Of a stretch of DNA of 64,000 bases, positions 45,408 through 57,964 are shown piece after piece; positions within the stretch are counted from its first letter, which is position 1; each line of letters begins with the position of its first letter. Location of the stretch: the NCBI GenBank assembly GCA_021397835.1, contig JAJFZO010000863.1, positions 2,108,001 through 2,172,000 of the forward strand, in the 5' to 3' direction. Both the position numbers and the translations under genes were made by a program. The notes under the pieces are model-generated. The model saw nothing but the letters and a program-made list of their open reading frames with translations. It was not told the DNA's origin and made no database searches. This stretch comes from Moringa oleifera. Lineage: Eukaryota > Streptophyta > Magnoliopsida > Brassicales > Moringaceae.

Positions 45408-47740
45408 AGATTTTGTTAGCAAAATGTCCTATTGATAGAACTTATTTTTTTTACAGTAATTTAACTTTTGGATAAGAATAATCTTTCAATTTAAATTTTA
45501 AGATATTTAGATATAATTTTAAATTTTAGTTATTTTTTTTTACGAATTTTCGTAAATGTAACAAAGTAAGTCATTCGAAGTAATTCCTCTCATCTTAAAA
45601 ACTCAGCAAATCCACTTTTAAAAACTAAGGAAGTAGTATTAAGGTTACTATCTTGAAGGACTTGTGAGATTGAAAAAGTTCAAACACAATTCTTAAACAC
45701 GTCCTATTCATATGTCAAAAATAAAAACTTATACACAATAAACTCAAAAAATTCATTTACAATAATTGCACTTTTTGTGTTTGATGGAGCAAATTATCAG
45801 GTGTGGACTATTAGAATGGAAGCTCACCTTGATGCAAATAATTTATGAAAAGCTGTTGAATGAAGTATATGAAGTTTTAGAATTGCCAAACAATTCAACT
45901 GTTGCATAAATCAAGAACTAGAAGGATAAAAAGCAAATAAAATCAAAGTAAGAGTAACATTATTTTCAGTTGTCTTATCTACCATATTTATCCAAATAAT
46001 GACATTGAAAATAGTTAAAAAAATTTGAGATTTTTTGAAGTAAGAATACAAAGGGAATGAAAGCATCGAATGAATGTAAGTGCTGAATTTGATCCGAGAA
46101 TTTAAGATGCAAAAAATAAAGGAATAAAAAACAATCAAGAGATATTTCGACAGGCTCCTCGGTATAGTTAACAAAGTAAGATTTTTTGTTATCAATTTTT
46201 TTTATTTTAAAATTTTAAAAAGATCTTAGTAAGAATTCTTGAAAAATTTGAAGTTACAATCTCATTTTGGGATGGCACTAAAGATCTGTCAAGTATTACC
46301 TTGATAGAACTATTGAATACATTTCAAGCACAAGAACAAATGAGGCTTATAAAATAAGAAAGATCTATGGAAGATGCTTTTCAAGCCAAATCATATAACA
46401 ATGGTGACAAAAATAACAAAAATGGTCAAGTCTTTCAATCTTGTCCTTATTGCAAAAAAAAATCAATCATGCACAAAACAAGTGTTGGTGGAGGCTAGAT
46501 GTAAGATGTCACAAGTGCGGTTAGTTAGGGCATGTAGAAAAAATTAGCAAATCCCAAGAACAACAAAAAGTAGTCAAGAATGCTATTGAACAACCTTAGC
46601 AGAAGGAACTGTTTGTGGCATCATGCTTTGCGACTAGTAACTCCTTAGAAAGCTGTCGTATAGACAATGATTGTATAAACCACATGACTTATGATCAAAA
46701 ACTCTTCAAAGATCTAGATAAAACTGTCATTTCTAAAGTTAAAATTAAAATTGGAGCATATCTTGCAGTAAAAGGTAAAAGAACAGTGGCAATCAAAGGT
46801 TGCATAGGTTTTAAATTAATTTTTAATGTTTTATATGATCCTAAAATTAATTAAAAATTTTTCAGTATTGATCAGCTTTTAAAAAAAGGATATAAGGAGC
46901 TATTTGAAGATAATCATTGCCTAACTAGTGATGCACAAGACAAAGAGATGTTTAAAGCCCAATGAAAGATAAAAGATTTACTTTGCATATGATAAAAGAG
47001 AAGTAAACGGTAGTACCGAAGAAGACAACAATACAAGGCACTTTCATCATAAGGCCTTACTTTTTATGAAGAAGAGCAATCTTAGAGAAAACTTGTCTAA
47101 ATTAAAAAAAGAGCTTCCTAAATATGCTAGTTTTCAATATGGAACGCAAATCAAGCTTCTTTTTTAACAAACAAAGCTCAGAAGGCTAAACAAAAACTTT
47201 TACACAGATATCAAAGGATCAATGAGAACATCAACAAATATTTTATAACAAAAGGCTCTATTTGAATATGATCATAAATCAAGGAGATAAAATGTCAAAG
47301 AATCCAAGTTTAAATTCCAAAGAGAAGTACAAAGAAGAAAAGGAGAAATACAGTCAAATCTATAACAAAACAAAAAATCAAAAATGATAACATGCTAGTA
47401 GAGGGACTTTCAAAAATTGGTGTATGCAGTAAAAACAATTATTTGCTACCTTATCTGCTGCAGAGAAGTCTTATTCTTCTATTTTATCAAGTAGTTTAAA
47501 TTTTTGATAAGAATAATCTTTTAATTTGAATTTTGAATTCAGATTTTAAGATATCTGGATAAGTACAATTTTAACTATTAGTTATTTATTTTCTCCTAAG
47601 ATCTCCAATGTAACAAAGTAAGCCATTTAAAGCAATTTCAATCATTGCAAGTTTGAAGAGTTTATATCTTCTTATTCTTCATCTCCTCTCAAAAACTCAA
47701 CAGATTCTCACACTTTTTTATTGTATAATATACAAGATTA
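45408..47740 (+). mobile_element. Internally deleted Ty1/copia element
   Basis: LTR-like flanks at about 45408-45700 and 47420-47740 share gataagaataatctttcaattt-like sequence, ttttaagatat(t/c)t(a/g)gata, (a)atgtaacaaagtaag(t/c)cattt and aaaactcaacaga-like sequence. Between them are gag (from about 45774: FDGANYQVWTIRMEAHL), a zinc knuckle piece (CHKCGxxGHVEK, about 46510), protease (46615-46854: DCINHMTYDQKLFKDLD) and the start of pre-integrase (to about 47160). Integrase, reverse transcriptase and RNase H are missing. Exact boundaries and a target duplication were not determined. The same family recurs at 63571-64000. Confidence 0.72.
45774..47400 (+). pseudogene. Copia gag-protease remnant
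   Basis: Broken frames give gag, then a degraded CCHC motif, then an open stretch (46615-46854) that contains the protease region and LAVKGKRTVAIKGCIGFKLI. After a stop it continues with SIDQLLKKGYKELFEDNHC. Beyond about 47160 only scraps remain. It is non-functional. Confidence 0.75.
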
Positions 47741-47850
47741 TGTAACCTTGCTACATTTTATTTTGGGATGATGAAACATTTGTAGGCGGAGATGCATATC
47801 AGGACGCCATCAGAACAGACGCATTCATCAATCCCGAATATGGTTCTGGC

Positions 47851-50800
47851 CTAGGCTTTACTAGGCAATGAGACTTTTGATCGGTACAAAGCCAGTGCCC
47901 AGACTGGAAAACAGAGTCTATACATTGCAAAGTTTAACATGCAGTTCCCCTTGAACACTCCCATAATTTCCTGTCATTAACATAGTGATTGTTAATGCTA
48001 CTAACTATCAAACTGTCTTCTATCTATCAGGACTGTGACAGAGAGGGACAGAGAGGTACCTGTTGGGGGAAATCGCCATTTTCCAGTTGACAATTGATCA
48101 ACACCTTTGCAGCACGGTGAATGGGTGTGGGATCTCTCTCCGCCTATCACACAACAAGCATAAAGAAGAATTCAGAGAGGAACAGAAAAGGACACATGCG
48201 GATGGGAAGCTATGTAGGGAAAAAATGAAGCAAGGAAGAAGTTAAAACAGCTAACCTGGCCTGAGTGAATCAAACCCATCATAGCCCACGAGGTATGTAC
48301 CAAATTTGATCTGTTTCCTTCAAGAGGTACATATTTCTGTTTGACCAAGCACACATCAGATCAAGTACTCACAATATGATACAACTATTAATGGAGCAAT
48401 TTTGTGGAGGATACTCTTGTCTTGATTGATAATGGAAGACATCCTGAAGAAATGAATAACCAATTAAAGCCGGAATTAGTCACCTTAGTTGGGCAAGAAA
48501 GGTAGCTCTCTCCCCATCCTCCATCATCACACTGTGTATTTAGTAGAAACTGAACAGCTTTGCGCACAGCTAAGCAGTTATCATAAGTCTTGCCAGCTGC
48601 TGCTAGTGCTTCGAGTGAGAACCATGTACTGTATATGAAGCATATTCCCCACTTCCCGTACCTGTAGAAATTCTTGTCCATGGGTTTAGTTAATTTCTTT
48701 ATGATACTTTTCCCTGGAAACAAACTGAAAACTACCGGTAGTTAGAGAACATACCATGAACCATCTGGCATTTGTGTGTTCTCGAGGAACTTCACTGCAT
48801 TTCTGATGAAAGTTTCAATCTCTTCTTTCCTGTGATCTGGGTATAGTTTCTTGAACAATACTATCGCCTTGATTGTTGATGAAGTACACTCAACGTATCT
48901 GAATATTCTCAGGCATTATTTCACTGAGGAAATTGAGATGGAATAAATCATGGAAAGAGATGGGAATATCTTACTCATATTCAATCACAATTTCTTCAAG
49001 AAATTCGACAGGATTGAGCCACTACAACGAAAGCAGCAAGATCATGTAGCTTACTATGTGATAAAATAAGAGCCTAAAATTTTGTACGGTTATACATATA
49101 TGTTTTTAGTTACCTCAAGCCATGGATGGCCACCTAAGGGCTCCCAGCCTGTAATGCCACCTCTCTTGCTCTGCATCGATTAAAAATGGAGCTCCAATTG
49201 GTCAAAACCATATGCTTATGAAATTGAAAATATTGAAATACCAAACTTTAACCAAAGACCAGTAAGGGTTCTTAATTTTGGAGGCAGCTATTTTAGTGAT
49301 GATATGCAAGCAAATGCCTTCTGCATTTGTATTCATTTCCATTGTTGCGGAATGAGCTTAGTGGATGCAGATATACAGAGCTTACAGTGCAGAAGTATCC
49401 TCACCTGAAGGGATAATATGACATTGACGGCTTCATATAACCACTCAGGTTCCAATGGCTCCCCAACAATTTCTGATGGCAACATTGAGAAAAGTAGGCA
49501 ACACTACACAAAATATACCAATACTTCTGTGAGGGACAATGATTAGAGATGAGGTTTCATTAAAGTAATTGTGAAAAGGGTGATTGAAGTACCTTCAGGC
49601 CTTCTGCAGTGCAGTCAGAAACTTGCCATCCATGATCTTGATCTGAGAAAGTCCAGGAACCTTTGGAGATGTGACGAAACATTTTCTTATAATCACCAGC
49701 GGGATTGTCCTTGACCTTTTGAATAGCAGAGGGAATGAAAAAAATGAGGACATAGGAGACTTGATTGGTGATTCAAATGTAGAAGTGGTCTTAGAACAGG
49801 ATTAATAGAAACCTGAGAGTTTTTCATGAAATCGTGTCCTTTCTTAAGAACAGGTCCGATCTCACTGTTGAGATTACTTGTAAGCAAAGCTTGAATTGCA
49901 AAAGCTGAGTCCCAAGTCTGACTGCCAAAACTCTGCAGAACAATGGCAACTACATATCAAACTACTAATTCTTCAAGTGCATTATTTCAAGTGCTTTCTG
50001 TCCATATACCTGCATCTTCATTCCGTCTTCTGCAACCCACAAGAAATCGGGTATTCTAGCGAGATGCTTCTTGAAGTAATCACTATTGGGATCTTCAACC
50101 CAGCAAGCAAGCATACATAATGGCTGCTCAAACAAATGGGTAATTAAGCAAATTCTGTATTTACATATAACTTATTCATATAAACATCTCACCTCTTCCC
50201 CTAATTACCTTTTCGACGCATCCCATGGTGATGTATCGGCTGGTCTCATCTTCATAATGAACAAAGTCCATTGTTGCTTTAAGGGTCTTCTCTCTCAACT
50301 TGTTGAAGGGCCAGCGGCTAAGAATAGGCTCTCCAAACCTATAAACACCATCCCATAGCAATCTTTGTACCAAAGGAGGGGGATAGTAGAGATCCTCCTG
50401 CACAACCAAATGATCTCTTCCTTGATCAACAAAGAGGTGTAGATATTGATTTGTGAATGAAACAAATGAACCTAAAAGGACGTCACCTGTGCACAGGCGT
50501 AACGCATTTTACCCCACTTAATTGTATCGTAAGGCTGCTTGTAGATTTCTTCTCTCAGTTGTAAAATGAGAGGAGTGATTGGACCCACAAACCTTTTCCC
50601 ATACAAATACGACATCGGCATGTAAGTCACACGGCAGTAGCAGAACATTTTGGCTGCATTATTCACCCACCAAAAGGGGGGAAAAAAATGATTAGGCTTC
50701 TGCATGACCACCATAGCTGAAGCTTAACAAAAAGATGGAACAATATTGCAGTAGTAAAAGAAAACTGTTGGAACCTGGATGCATAGGCATAAATGTAGGA

Positions 50801-52355
50801 AAGAGCCAAAACTCTGGGGGCATAGGGTTTGCTCCAGACCAATCATACACGCCGAGAATCTGCAGGTAACATAAGACAATCAGTAAAGCTCCCATATATT
50901 TGAAGAATTCATAATCAATATATACGGAGGACTGACTATATGTACATGCACCAAATGTGGATTTTTTTATACCGAAAGCCAAATTTTTCCCCAAGAGGGT
51001 ACGTTGGTGGCGCCACCGTGATCAAGAATCCATTGACGAGCTCTTTCACAAGCATTGTTTAGACCTCCATCAGGTCCTTCTCCGAGTAAACGCATAGAAA
51101 TGTAGTTGAAGACTGTACAAAACATCGTGCTGTGACCCTCGATGTGCAGTCCCCATCCACCATCTTTGTTCTGTAGTTTAATTAATATCCATGCACAAAC
51201 TTAACTAGAAATCTTGATTATGAAAACTGAGTTTTGATTCCTTTGCCATGGACATGTGTGTTACCTGATGACAGTAAATGTAACGAAGCAGCTCTTTGCG
51301 ATGCTCTGCTGAGAATACAATATTAAGATGTCCTGTGATGAACAAACACATAATCTGCAATTTTTTGTGTATTTCAAAAAAAAAAAAAATGGTGGGTGTC
51401 AGTAAAGTCATCAGTCGATAGCTCAATTTAACAAAGAGAATGAAAATTTTGCAGGTGTGATGGGTCCAACGTTAGTGTCAAAGTGCTTTAATACACTAAA
51501 GAAGCATCATTTCTAGTTACTTCAAGCATGAATGGTCCACTTATATGGAATTTAATAATTGTGTCAGACTATATTAGCATATAGAACCAAATAATGAATA
51601 TTCTCTAAGCAGCCATTACCATTACTTCAGGTGCCTGGTAGATATTAGACATAGATTACATAAAATCTACATGACAACTGGGCCCATGCGATCACAAGAT
51701 TAAGACATCATGAACTTACTATTTAATTATTTCTAGATGCAAAAAGGTCTAAGTTGTTTAGGCATTGTTGGTTTAATTAAATTAAATCTTGAAGAATGGG
51801 ATCAATCATCAAATCTTATGTTGTCATAGTAGTTAACATTGTTATTGCGATATGTGCAGGGAAACTAAAGAAAATGAAGAAATAAGTACCAAGGGAGGAT
51901 GGTAAAACAAAGGGCCGGAGTTTTCAGCAGGCCAGTGACCATCTTTAGACTGCAAAGCTGAGAAGAAATGAACAGCTCTCCTCAAAGCTGCTGTAGCTGT
52001 TTCGTACGTAATGTCCTCTCCATCTGCAACCTTTACTTGTGGAACTGTTTGCTCGAAATTCTTTTCCCTTAGAAACTGCAAAAACTCAAAAGTCACCTCA
52101 ACAATTTCTCTGATATTAGATGTTGGGTTAACAGAGTTGATTGTTTTCTTATACCTGCATTCGCCAGAGAAGATCTGAGCCAGGCTTAACCCTGAAGCGG
52201 TTTTCATAGAAATGTTGGCGAGCCTCCTCCACCTCTGCTCGTTCTTCGGGGCTCCCCGCATTGGGATCAAACTCCCATGTCTGCCTTCCCGCGTAGTTGT
52301 TTGTGCTGTATAAGTATGGCTTACCTTCCCCCTCTCCAACCTTCAGTCTCCACAT
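47851..52355 (-). CDS. Oxidosqualene cyclase (triterpene synthase)
   Basis: Eighteen exons on the minus strand join in frame to 760 aa, the normal length. From the start: 52155-52355, 51890-52075, 51265-51354, 50973-51170, 50775-50859, 50487-50653, 50209-50397, 50010-50123, 49813-49932, 49593-49715, 49405-49503, 49114-49170, 48975-49021, 48755-48898, 48484-48661, 48256-48336, 48060-48143, 47851-47970. It cyclises 2,3-oxidosqualene at the ER. The catalytic DCTAE motif is at 484-488, within [17 protein letters not shown]-type repeats include [17 protein letters not shown] and GGWGESYL; the last one reads NGDFPQQ (W to F). The N-terminus [17 protein letters not shown] and MFCYCR (256-261) place it with beta-amyrin/lupeol-type cyclases rather than cycloartenol synthase. 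Position 257 is Phe where beta-amyrin synthases have Trp and lupeol synthases Leu, so the product is uncertain. No stop or frameshift was found. Confidence 0.93.
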
Positions 52356-52943
52356 GCCTTCCTCCAAGATTATTCGCTACAATATGTTATCAACACTCAT
52401 TCCAAAAGCTAATAATGCGTATATACAGTGATAGTCATCCCTAGAAACATTATCGTATATAAGAACAAGATTAACACTACCTGAGTACCAAAGGACGACC
52501 CCTATATAAGGCCTCAATAAGACCCTATATATGACCATATTTGAATAACATGGGGAGTATTTTATATATGTTTTGTCATTTAAAATTTGTGGCAAGCTTG
52601 CAAAAGGAACAATATGTTGTAGTTCTCCTTAACATGGCATTATGAGATCGATATAACCATAACTACAGTTGATTTGATCCCTCTAAAATTCTAAGAAGAA
52701 AGGATAGTGAAGCAAGAACCATGCAAAGTTTCATATTGGTAGTCTCCATCTACATATATCATATGTGGATCACCAGTGTTTGCGAAATAAACATAGAAAA
52801 CAAAAGGAAGGCTCATAAATGAGTGGCATATATATATACCTCAAGCAAAGCAAAAGCAGAAGAGAAACAAGTAGCAAGGAAGAAAAGAGAGTAGATGTCG
52901 TTGTATATATGCTATAGCCGTTCTATTAGACCTCCTTTTATAG
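52356..52943 (-). promoter_or_regulatory. Cyclase leader: TATA box and predicted 5' UTR intron
   Basis: On the minus strand ctataaaagg (52934-52943) is a canonical TATA box, implying transcription from about 52905. A leader exon (52840 to about 52905) ends gcttgag|gtatata. An acceptor (atattgtag, ending 52377) leads into cgaataatcttggaggaaggc just before the ATG, so a 463-bp intron in the leader (52377-52839) is likely. Predicted from signals only. Confidence 0.6.
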
Positions 52944-55900
52944 ATCATTGGCAAAGCTTAACTCAATAAGCAAGGCTGCTATCCATGTGACCTTTTTCTT
53001 TTTCTAATATCCAAGCTTAATTTCTTATTCATCTTCAAAGTATAGTCACAAATAAGATTCTTGTATACTACAGTTTATTGTAGTAAATTAACCATACTTG
53101 AATAACGAGCCTTTTCTTTGTTAAACCGGCAATACATCATGCTTTATTTCGTCCAATAGGACAAATTAAACCTTGCAAAATCAGATTATAATTGAAATTT
53201 TAATTATCTTATCTCTCAGTATATGTAAAAACATATGCAAACATGACAAAAAAAATATGGAAAATAAAAATAGAAGAAACAAGGAAAAGCCTGGATAGTC
53301 AATAATATTTGTGATTTAGGGTTTAACATCTATAATATTTTGAGCGGCACGTAGAGTACTCATGTCAAGATTTAGAGTTTAGAATTAAATATAAAACTTC
53401 ACATTCTATATTGTATGTACCTAGGTGACCCTTCAAAGCTCTTCTCAACTTATTGAAGAGCCAAAAGGTGGAAAGTGTTTCCTGAATTCATTTCTAGTGC
53501 CGATCAAGAACGTTTCTTCTTCCATAGTGAATTTTTTTTTCTTTTTTTGAAAACATTATGTTGATCCATTCAAATTAGTTACATTGATCTCATAGAAGAC
53601 CAGACCCTGAAGCCACTAAATACAAATTTAAACCATCTGCCCTCATGCCTTGGACCCGTTCTCAATTTGGTTGCAAAATAGTAATTAAATTTATGTATCT
53701 CATCAGTTTTAATTTTTATCATATTGGTTTCTTTATTATGAGAGTCAAAAATTAATTAATTAATCAATTTCATTCTGTTCTTGATAATCGCATATACTAA
53801 AGGACATTGCTGCTTCCACTTTGCTGATAAAAAAGTTGGTGATATAGGAAACATCAGATGGTTACTTTGAATTATCATAGACTTTGTCTTACTGCCCATC
53901 TCCAACTCATTCCAAAGTAGTGCATGGGCGATGGCATTATACAGCTGCTTAGTGTCCTATTTTAATGCTCGGGATCCTCTACAGTTGTTCTTACTTTAAA
54001 AAAAAATTAATAAAATGAATTATGATTTATAACTTTGAATATTCTTTTGGTAATGGTAGACTTTCTATGCTATTGTGTATAAAAAATTAATGTTAGTTAG
54101 CATACTATGTGACTGTATATTCTTCTTTTAAGAAGTAATGAGATGAGATTTTTTTAGGCGCAGACATAACATGGGTTACTATCATGCATTAAAAGTTTTA
54201 AATTGTCCCTAGCAATTGCGTGATGTGCCGATTTAAGACTCGAAAATGACATCTAGAGTTTGGATGGATGAGATTAGATGATTTTATGTTTTACCGATAA
54301 TTTTTTATGGTTAATTCAAGGTCAAGTTTTAACTAACACTTTATATATATATTTGTAATTTGAATTATCAATAAAAATGTGTTTCTTTGGTAGAATAGTT
54401 CCACACTATGCGTAAAAATTCTCATACTACATGATTTTGTATACATTAATTTAACACTGTATATAGATTTTGATTCAAGATGGCTATTTAATATGTAAGT
54501 GAAACAATTCCAGGTTTCTTAACTCTAGCTGGAAAAAGACCTATTTGGCTTGATGCGCGCACAAAAGAAAAGGTCAAATTGCATTGACTGTATACATAAA
54601 TAAATATTAGACACAAGCTGCGCAAAATGCCATCGGCTCCATGATAAGTTAATTATCAAGTATTCCATGAATGTATTTTTGAAAATTACACCATTTTTCA
54701 TGTAAAGTCAATCATAGAATATATTTTATTAAAATTAAAATAAAAATAATTATTATAATAAAATAAATATCATTTAAAAATCTAAAAAAATACTTTCTCT
54801 CTTTATGTTTATCTTGAATTATAAATCATAATCAAACAAACCCTAATCGATGTAAACTAGTAAAATTAACTCCTCATCATCAATGTTGTCAAATTTTTCC
54901 ATTAACATGAGGGTTCTTTCGTATGTGTAAATTTATTTAGTGCTTCTTTAAACAAAAAACACTTTCTGCTAAAAATTTCGTGTGAATTTCCTTAATTAGA
55001 GAGAAGATTCGTGAAATTGATTGATTTCATTGGGTAGAAAACCAAAATTGTTGCTTTCATATCATCTCTCTTGAACTCGATTACATTGTTAGTCGTTTTT
55101 TAAGCTGATTTGGGTTTATGAAGATCGAGGCTTCAAAGCTAGATTGCAGACTTCATGGACAAGTAGAAATCCTAGTAAAATATTTTGGGATTGTAAAAAA
55201 ATGTAATAAGGTTTGATTTTTTTTTTTCATATGAATGTTAGCTTAATCGATTATTAAAGATATCCATTAGCTATTGTGCATGTTGAATATTACCATTAAA
55301 CACAGAGAGTGTGCCCACTTTTCTTTCAAAATTAGTCTGTGGCATAATCTATAAATAACATTATGTTTTTGGACTCTATTTGTAATGGTTAATTTCATAA
55401 GCACATTTGAGAGAAGATAAAGGGCAGAACCCTTGAAGATTTGGTATTATGTTGATAGAATGGGTATCGTGTTTCTTTTTGATGTTTTAAGCATACTAGA
55501 ACTTTACAACATATGACTGACCTAGGGACATCTAGTTTGAATTAGTTGTAACAGTTCAAATTTTGCATATTATAGAAGTATGAATGATCATGAAGTATGC
55601 ATGCTACCGTAAAATTAACAATTTCTAAAAGCTAGCAGTTTCCATTAGAACTTGAACTAGGAAAAACTTCTGTAAGTTTTAGATGGTAAACAAATAAAAT
55701 TATTCATTTGTTAATTTGTCCATATGTGTATTGTATTAATTTATTGGTTTTCATCATTGTAAAGACATAGGTTTTGTAATTCTTTTGCATGGTTTGATGC
55801 ACTAATTTGTGATCATGGAATGCAAGTTTTATCAAAACTATTAGACTAAGTGCGAAAGTTATAAGATCGAGTGATGCCATATAAGAGAGTTGCTATAGCA

Positions 55901-56090
55901 TCATGAATGTTGACTATACTTGTACTAATTGTGTATTGTATTGGCTCATTCAAGAAAAATGGTATGCAACATCATAGGATGTTTTATTTTGGATTGCCCT
56001 CAGCTAATATAGTACAACTGCAAATCTAATACTTAGGTTTCAGTTTGATAATAATATTTGGATTTATGGTTTTATAATGTTATTTAAGGT
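52944..56090. other. Intergenic AT-rich DNA
   Basis: No frame with recognisable similarity on either strand. It contains AT-rich runs (54720-54800) and a few short T or A tracts. The stretch 54960-55400 could be the outer end of the MULE-like element whose transposase tail lies at 56660-57890, but no terminal inverted repeat was established. Confidence 0.4.
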
Positions 56091-56610
56091 TGTTGATTTT
56101 GTAATGACAATTATGCTTGATCTCTTGCACCCATTTAATTGTGTTGCATTGTTTTAATAAAACAATTGTGCTTCATGATTTTGTAATGACGATTTTACTT
56201 AATGGTTTTGTAATGAAATTTTTGCTTGACATTAATAAAGAAGCAAAATTTCCATTTGTAATACATTTGGTTCATGTTAACATACAAATCACTATTGCAA
56301 CATTATACTATTCTCCTATATATTGTCTATAAACTAAGAATGAATTCAATCCATACCATAATCCATATGTACTTCAATCAATTACAAAGGAAAATGTCAA
56401 TCATATAACGAACAAACCATTTGTAGCCTTGAACTAAGTCAATCCATTTCAATTTATACCTAACTTAAGTTCAACATTTATAATTCAAATACATCAATCT
56501 ATAAAGTAGCAAATATTATTCATTAATTATAATTCAAATACATTAATCTAAATAGTGGCAACTGCCATCCATAAGTCATATAATTCAAATACCTTACTAA
56601 ACATCCATCC
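56090..56610 (+). repeat. Two short degenerate tandem repeats
   Basis: At 56090-56230 a unit based on ggttttgtaatgacaatt(t)tgctt(g/a)at recurs three to four times, irregularly spaced. At 56485-56595 a unit beginning ataattcaaatacat(c/t)aatcta recurs at about 56490, 56530 and 56580, spacing 40-50 bp. Neither is coding. Confidence 0.5.
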
Positions 56611-56659
56611 ACAACTCAATTCAACATTGTTGAAGAGATACATTAACCAAAACTAAACA

Positions 56660-57890
56660 TCCATGGGATTTACTTATGGTAATATCTACCCTTATCATAG
56701 GAACTATATTAAACTTTTGTCCTCCACGAGTGACCAATCTAGTAAAACACCTTTGCTATTATGGTCAAAGATAAGATCTTTAGTGTGTGGCACTTGGTGT
56801 AGGTGACCTTGAAGTAGATGATTGTAGTTTTGGGGTAGCTGCTGCAAGTGTTCTTGGAGTTGCATTACCAATTACATTTATCTATCCACATGCTATAGGC
56901 ATGACACCACTAGAAATAACCACCTGAGTGGATGGTGGAGCTGCAATTACATGCCAAAGAATGTAAACAAGCTATTAGAAATTAAGAACATAAAACAATA
57001 TAATTTGATGTCACTTACCTGAAATGGATGTTATTTGCAATGTTTGCTATCTTATTAATGTGCTTGAATAAGTCGCTGAAGCTAAAGGGCTTAAGTTACT
57101 TGGATTTGTTTGACTAGAAGGGTTGTCATGCCATTGAGCTATGAAGCCTTTCAACTATTTGGCAATGTTAATAGTCAATTTTAGAAATTAAAACAACACT
57201 ATTGAAGATCTACGTTATATAAGCAACTACTACAAAGTTAATTATAATTGAATTTCATTGAGACACTTACATTATTATTTGGCTGATTAACTTATTAATA
57301 TCTATTGCCTATGGAATAAAGACTAGGTGTTGATGACACTAGCCTAGATTAGGAAGAAGATTGCAGTGGAAACAACTAACATAAGTCTCTTACGTTTATC
57401 AAAATGATTACACAATAATAGTTAGTTTAATACCTATCCTTGCACATAATTAGTTAGAACCTTGAAGCCCATGAAGACCTCTTCACTCATTTGCATCTTG
57501 CTACTTTGACCTTTTTTTTTTTTTTACAAAATAAGTATATAGTCAGCATATGTAGTTAGTGTGACATAAATAATGAAATACAATGTTAACATTCACCTCT
57601 TTAACTTGACCCTTATCGGATTAGACATTATGACACACCTTCTTGCATTGACTGCATGATACTTGGATATTCTTCCTTAAAAGCTAGTTAAGATTATAAC
57701 AACATTCATCTACATCCTTTCTCCTCTGCTTTTGTGGTCTTTCAAATGACCTTCCAAGTATTAGTGGTATTATTAGGTCCAAGTTTGTTTGTGGCTATAG
57801 ATTTAGGCCATTGCAAGGGTTAATCAAGTGGAATTAGCATTGGATGTATGTTTCTTTATGATAACAAGAAACTACATAATTTTCAAGTAA
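56660..57890 (-). pseudogene. MULE (Mutator-like) transposase C-terminal remnant
   Basis: The minus strand near 57890-57600 reads YVVSCYHKETYIQC, then a linker, then ERPQKQRRKDVDE, then SCSQCKKVCHN. This resembles the typical C-terminus of plant MULE transposases: a conserved tyrosine-rich stretch, a GRPKKxRRK-like basic segment and a CxxCxxxGHNxxxC knuckle, here with Gly changed and the last Cys lost. Downstream Ser/Thr/Pro-rich pieces (QWHDNPSSQTNPSNLSP near 57130, TRGGQKF near 56720) fit the tail. Stops and possible introns break it. The catalytic part was not found. Confidence 0.55.
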
Positions 57891-57964
57891 TTTTTTTTTA
57901 TAATAAATTCCAGATATGGCATGCATACATGATATGCCAGTTAACTACTAACTATTACAGTTGC

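Noticed and set aside
48063..48245. A plus-strand 60-codon frame at 48.1 kb.
   Set aside because: It is antisense to cyclase exon 17 and its upstream intron.
47851..52355. The cyclase as a pseudogene, because raw frames are short and broken.
   Set aside because: All breaks coincide with GT-AG introns, and 18 exons join in phase to the expected 760 aa with the catalytic motif intact.
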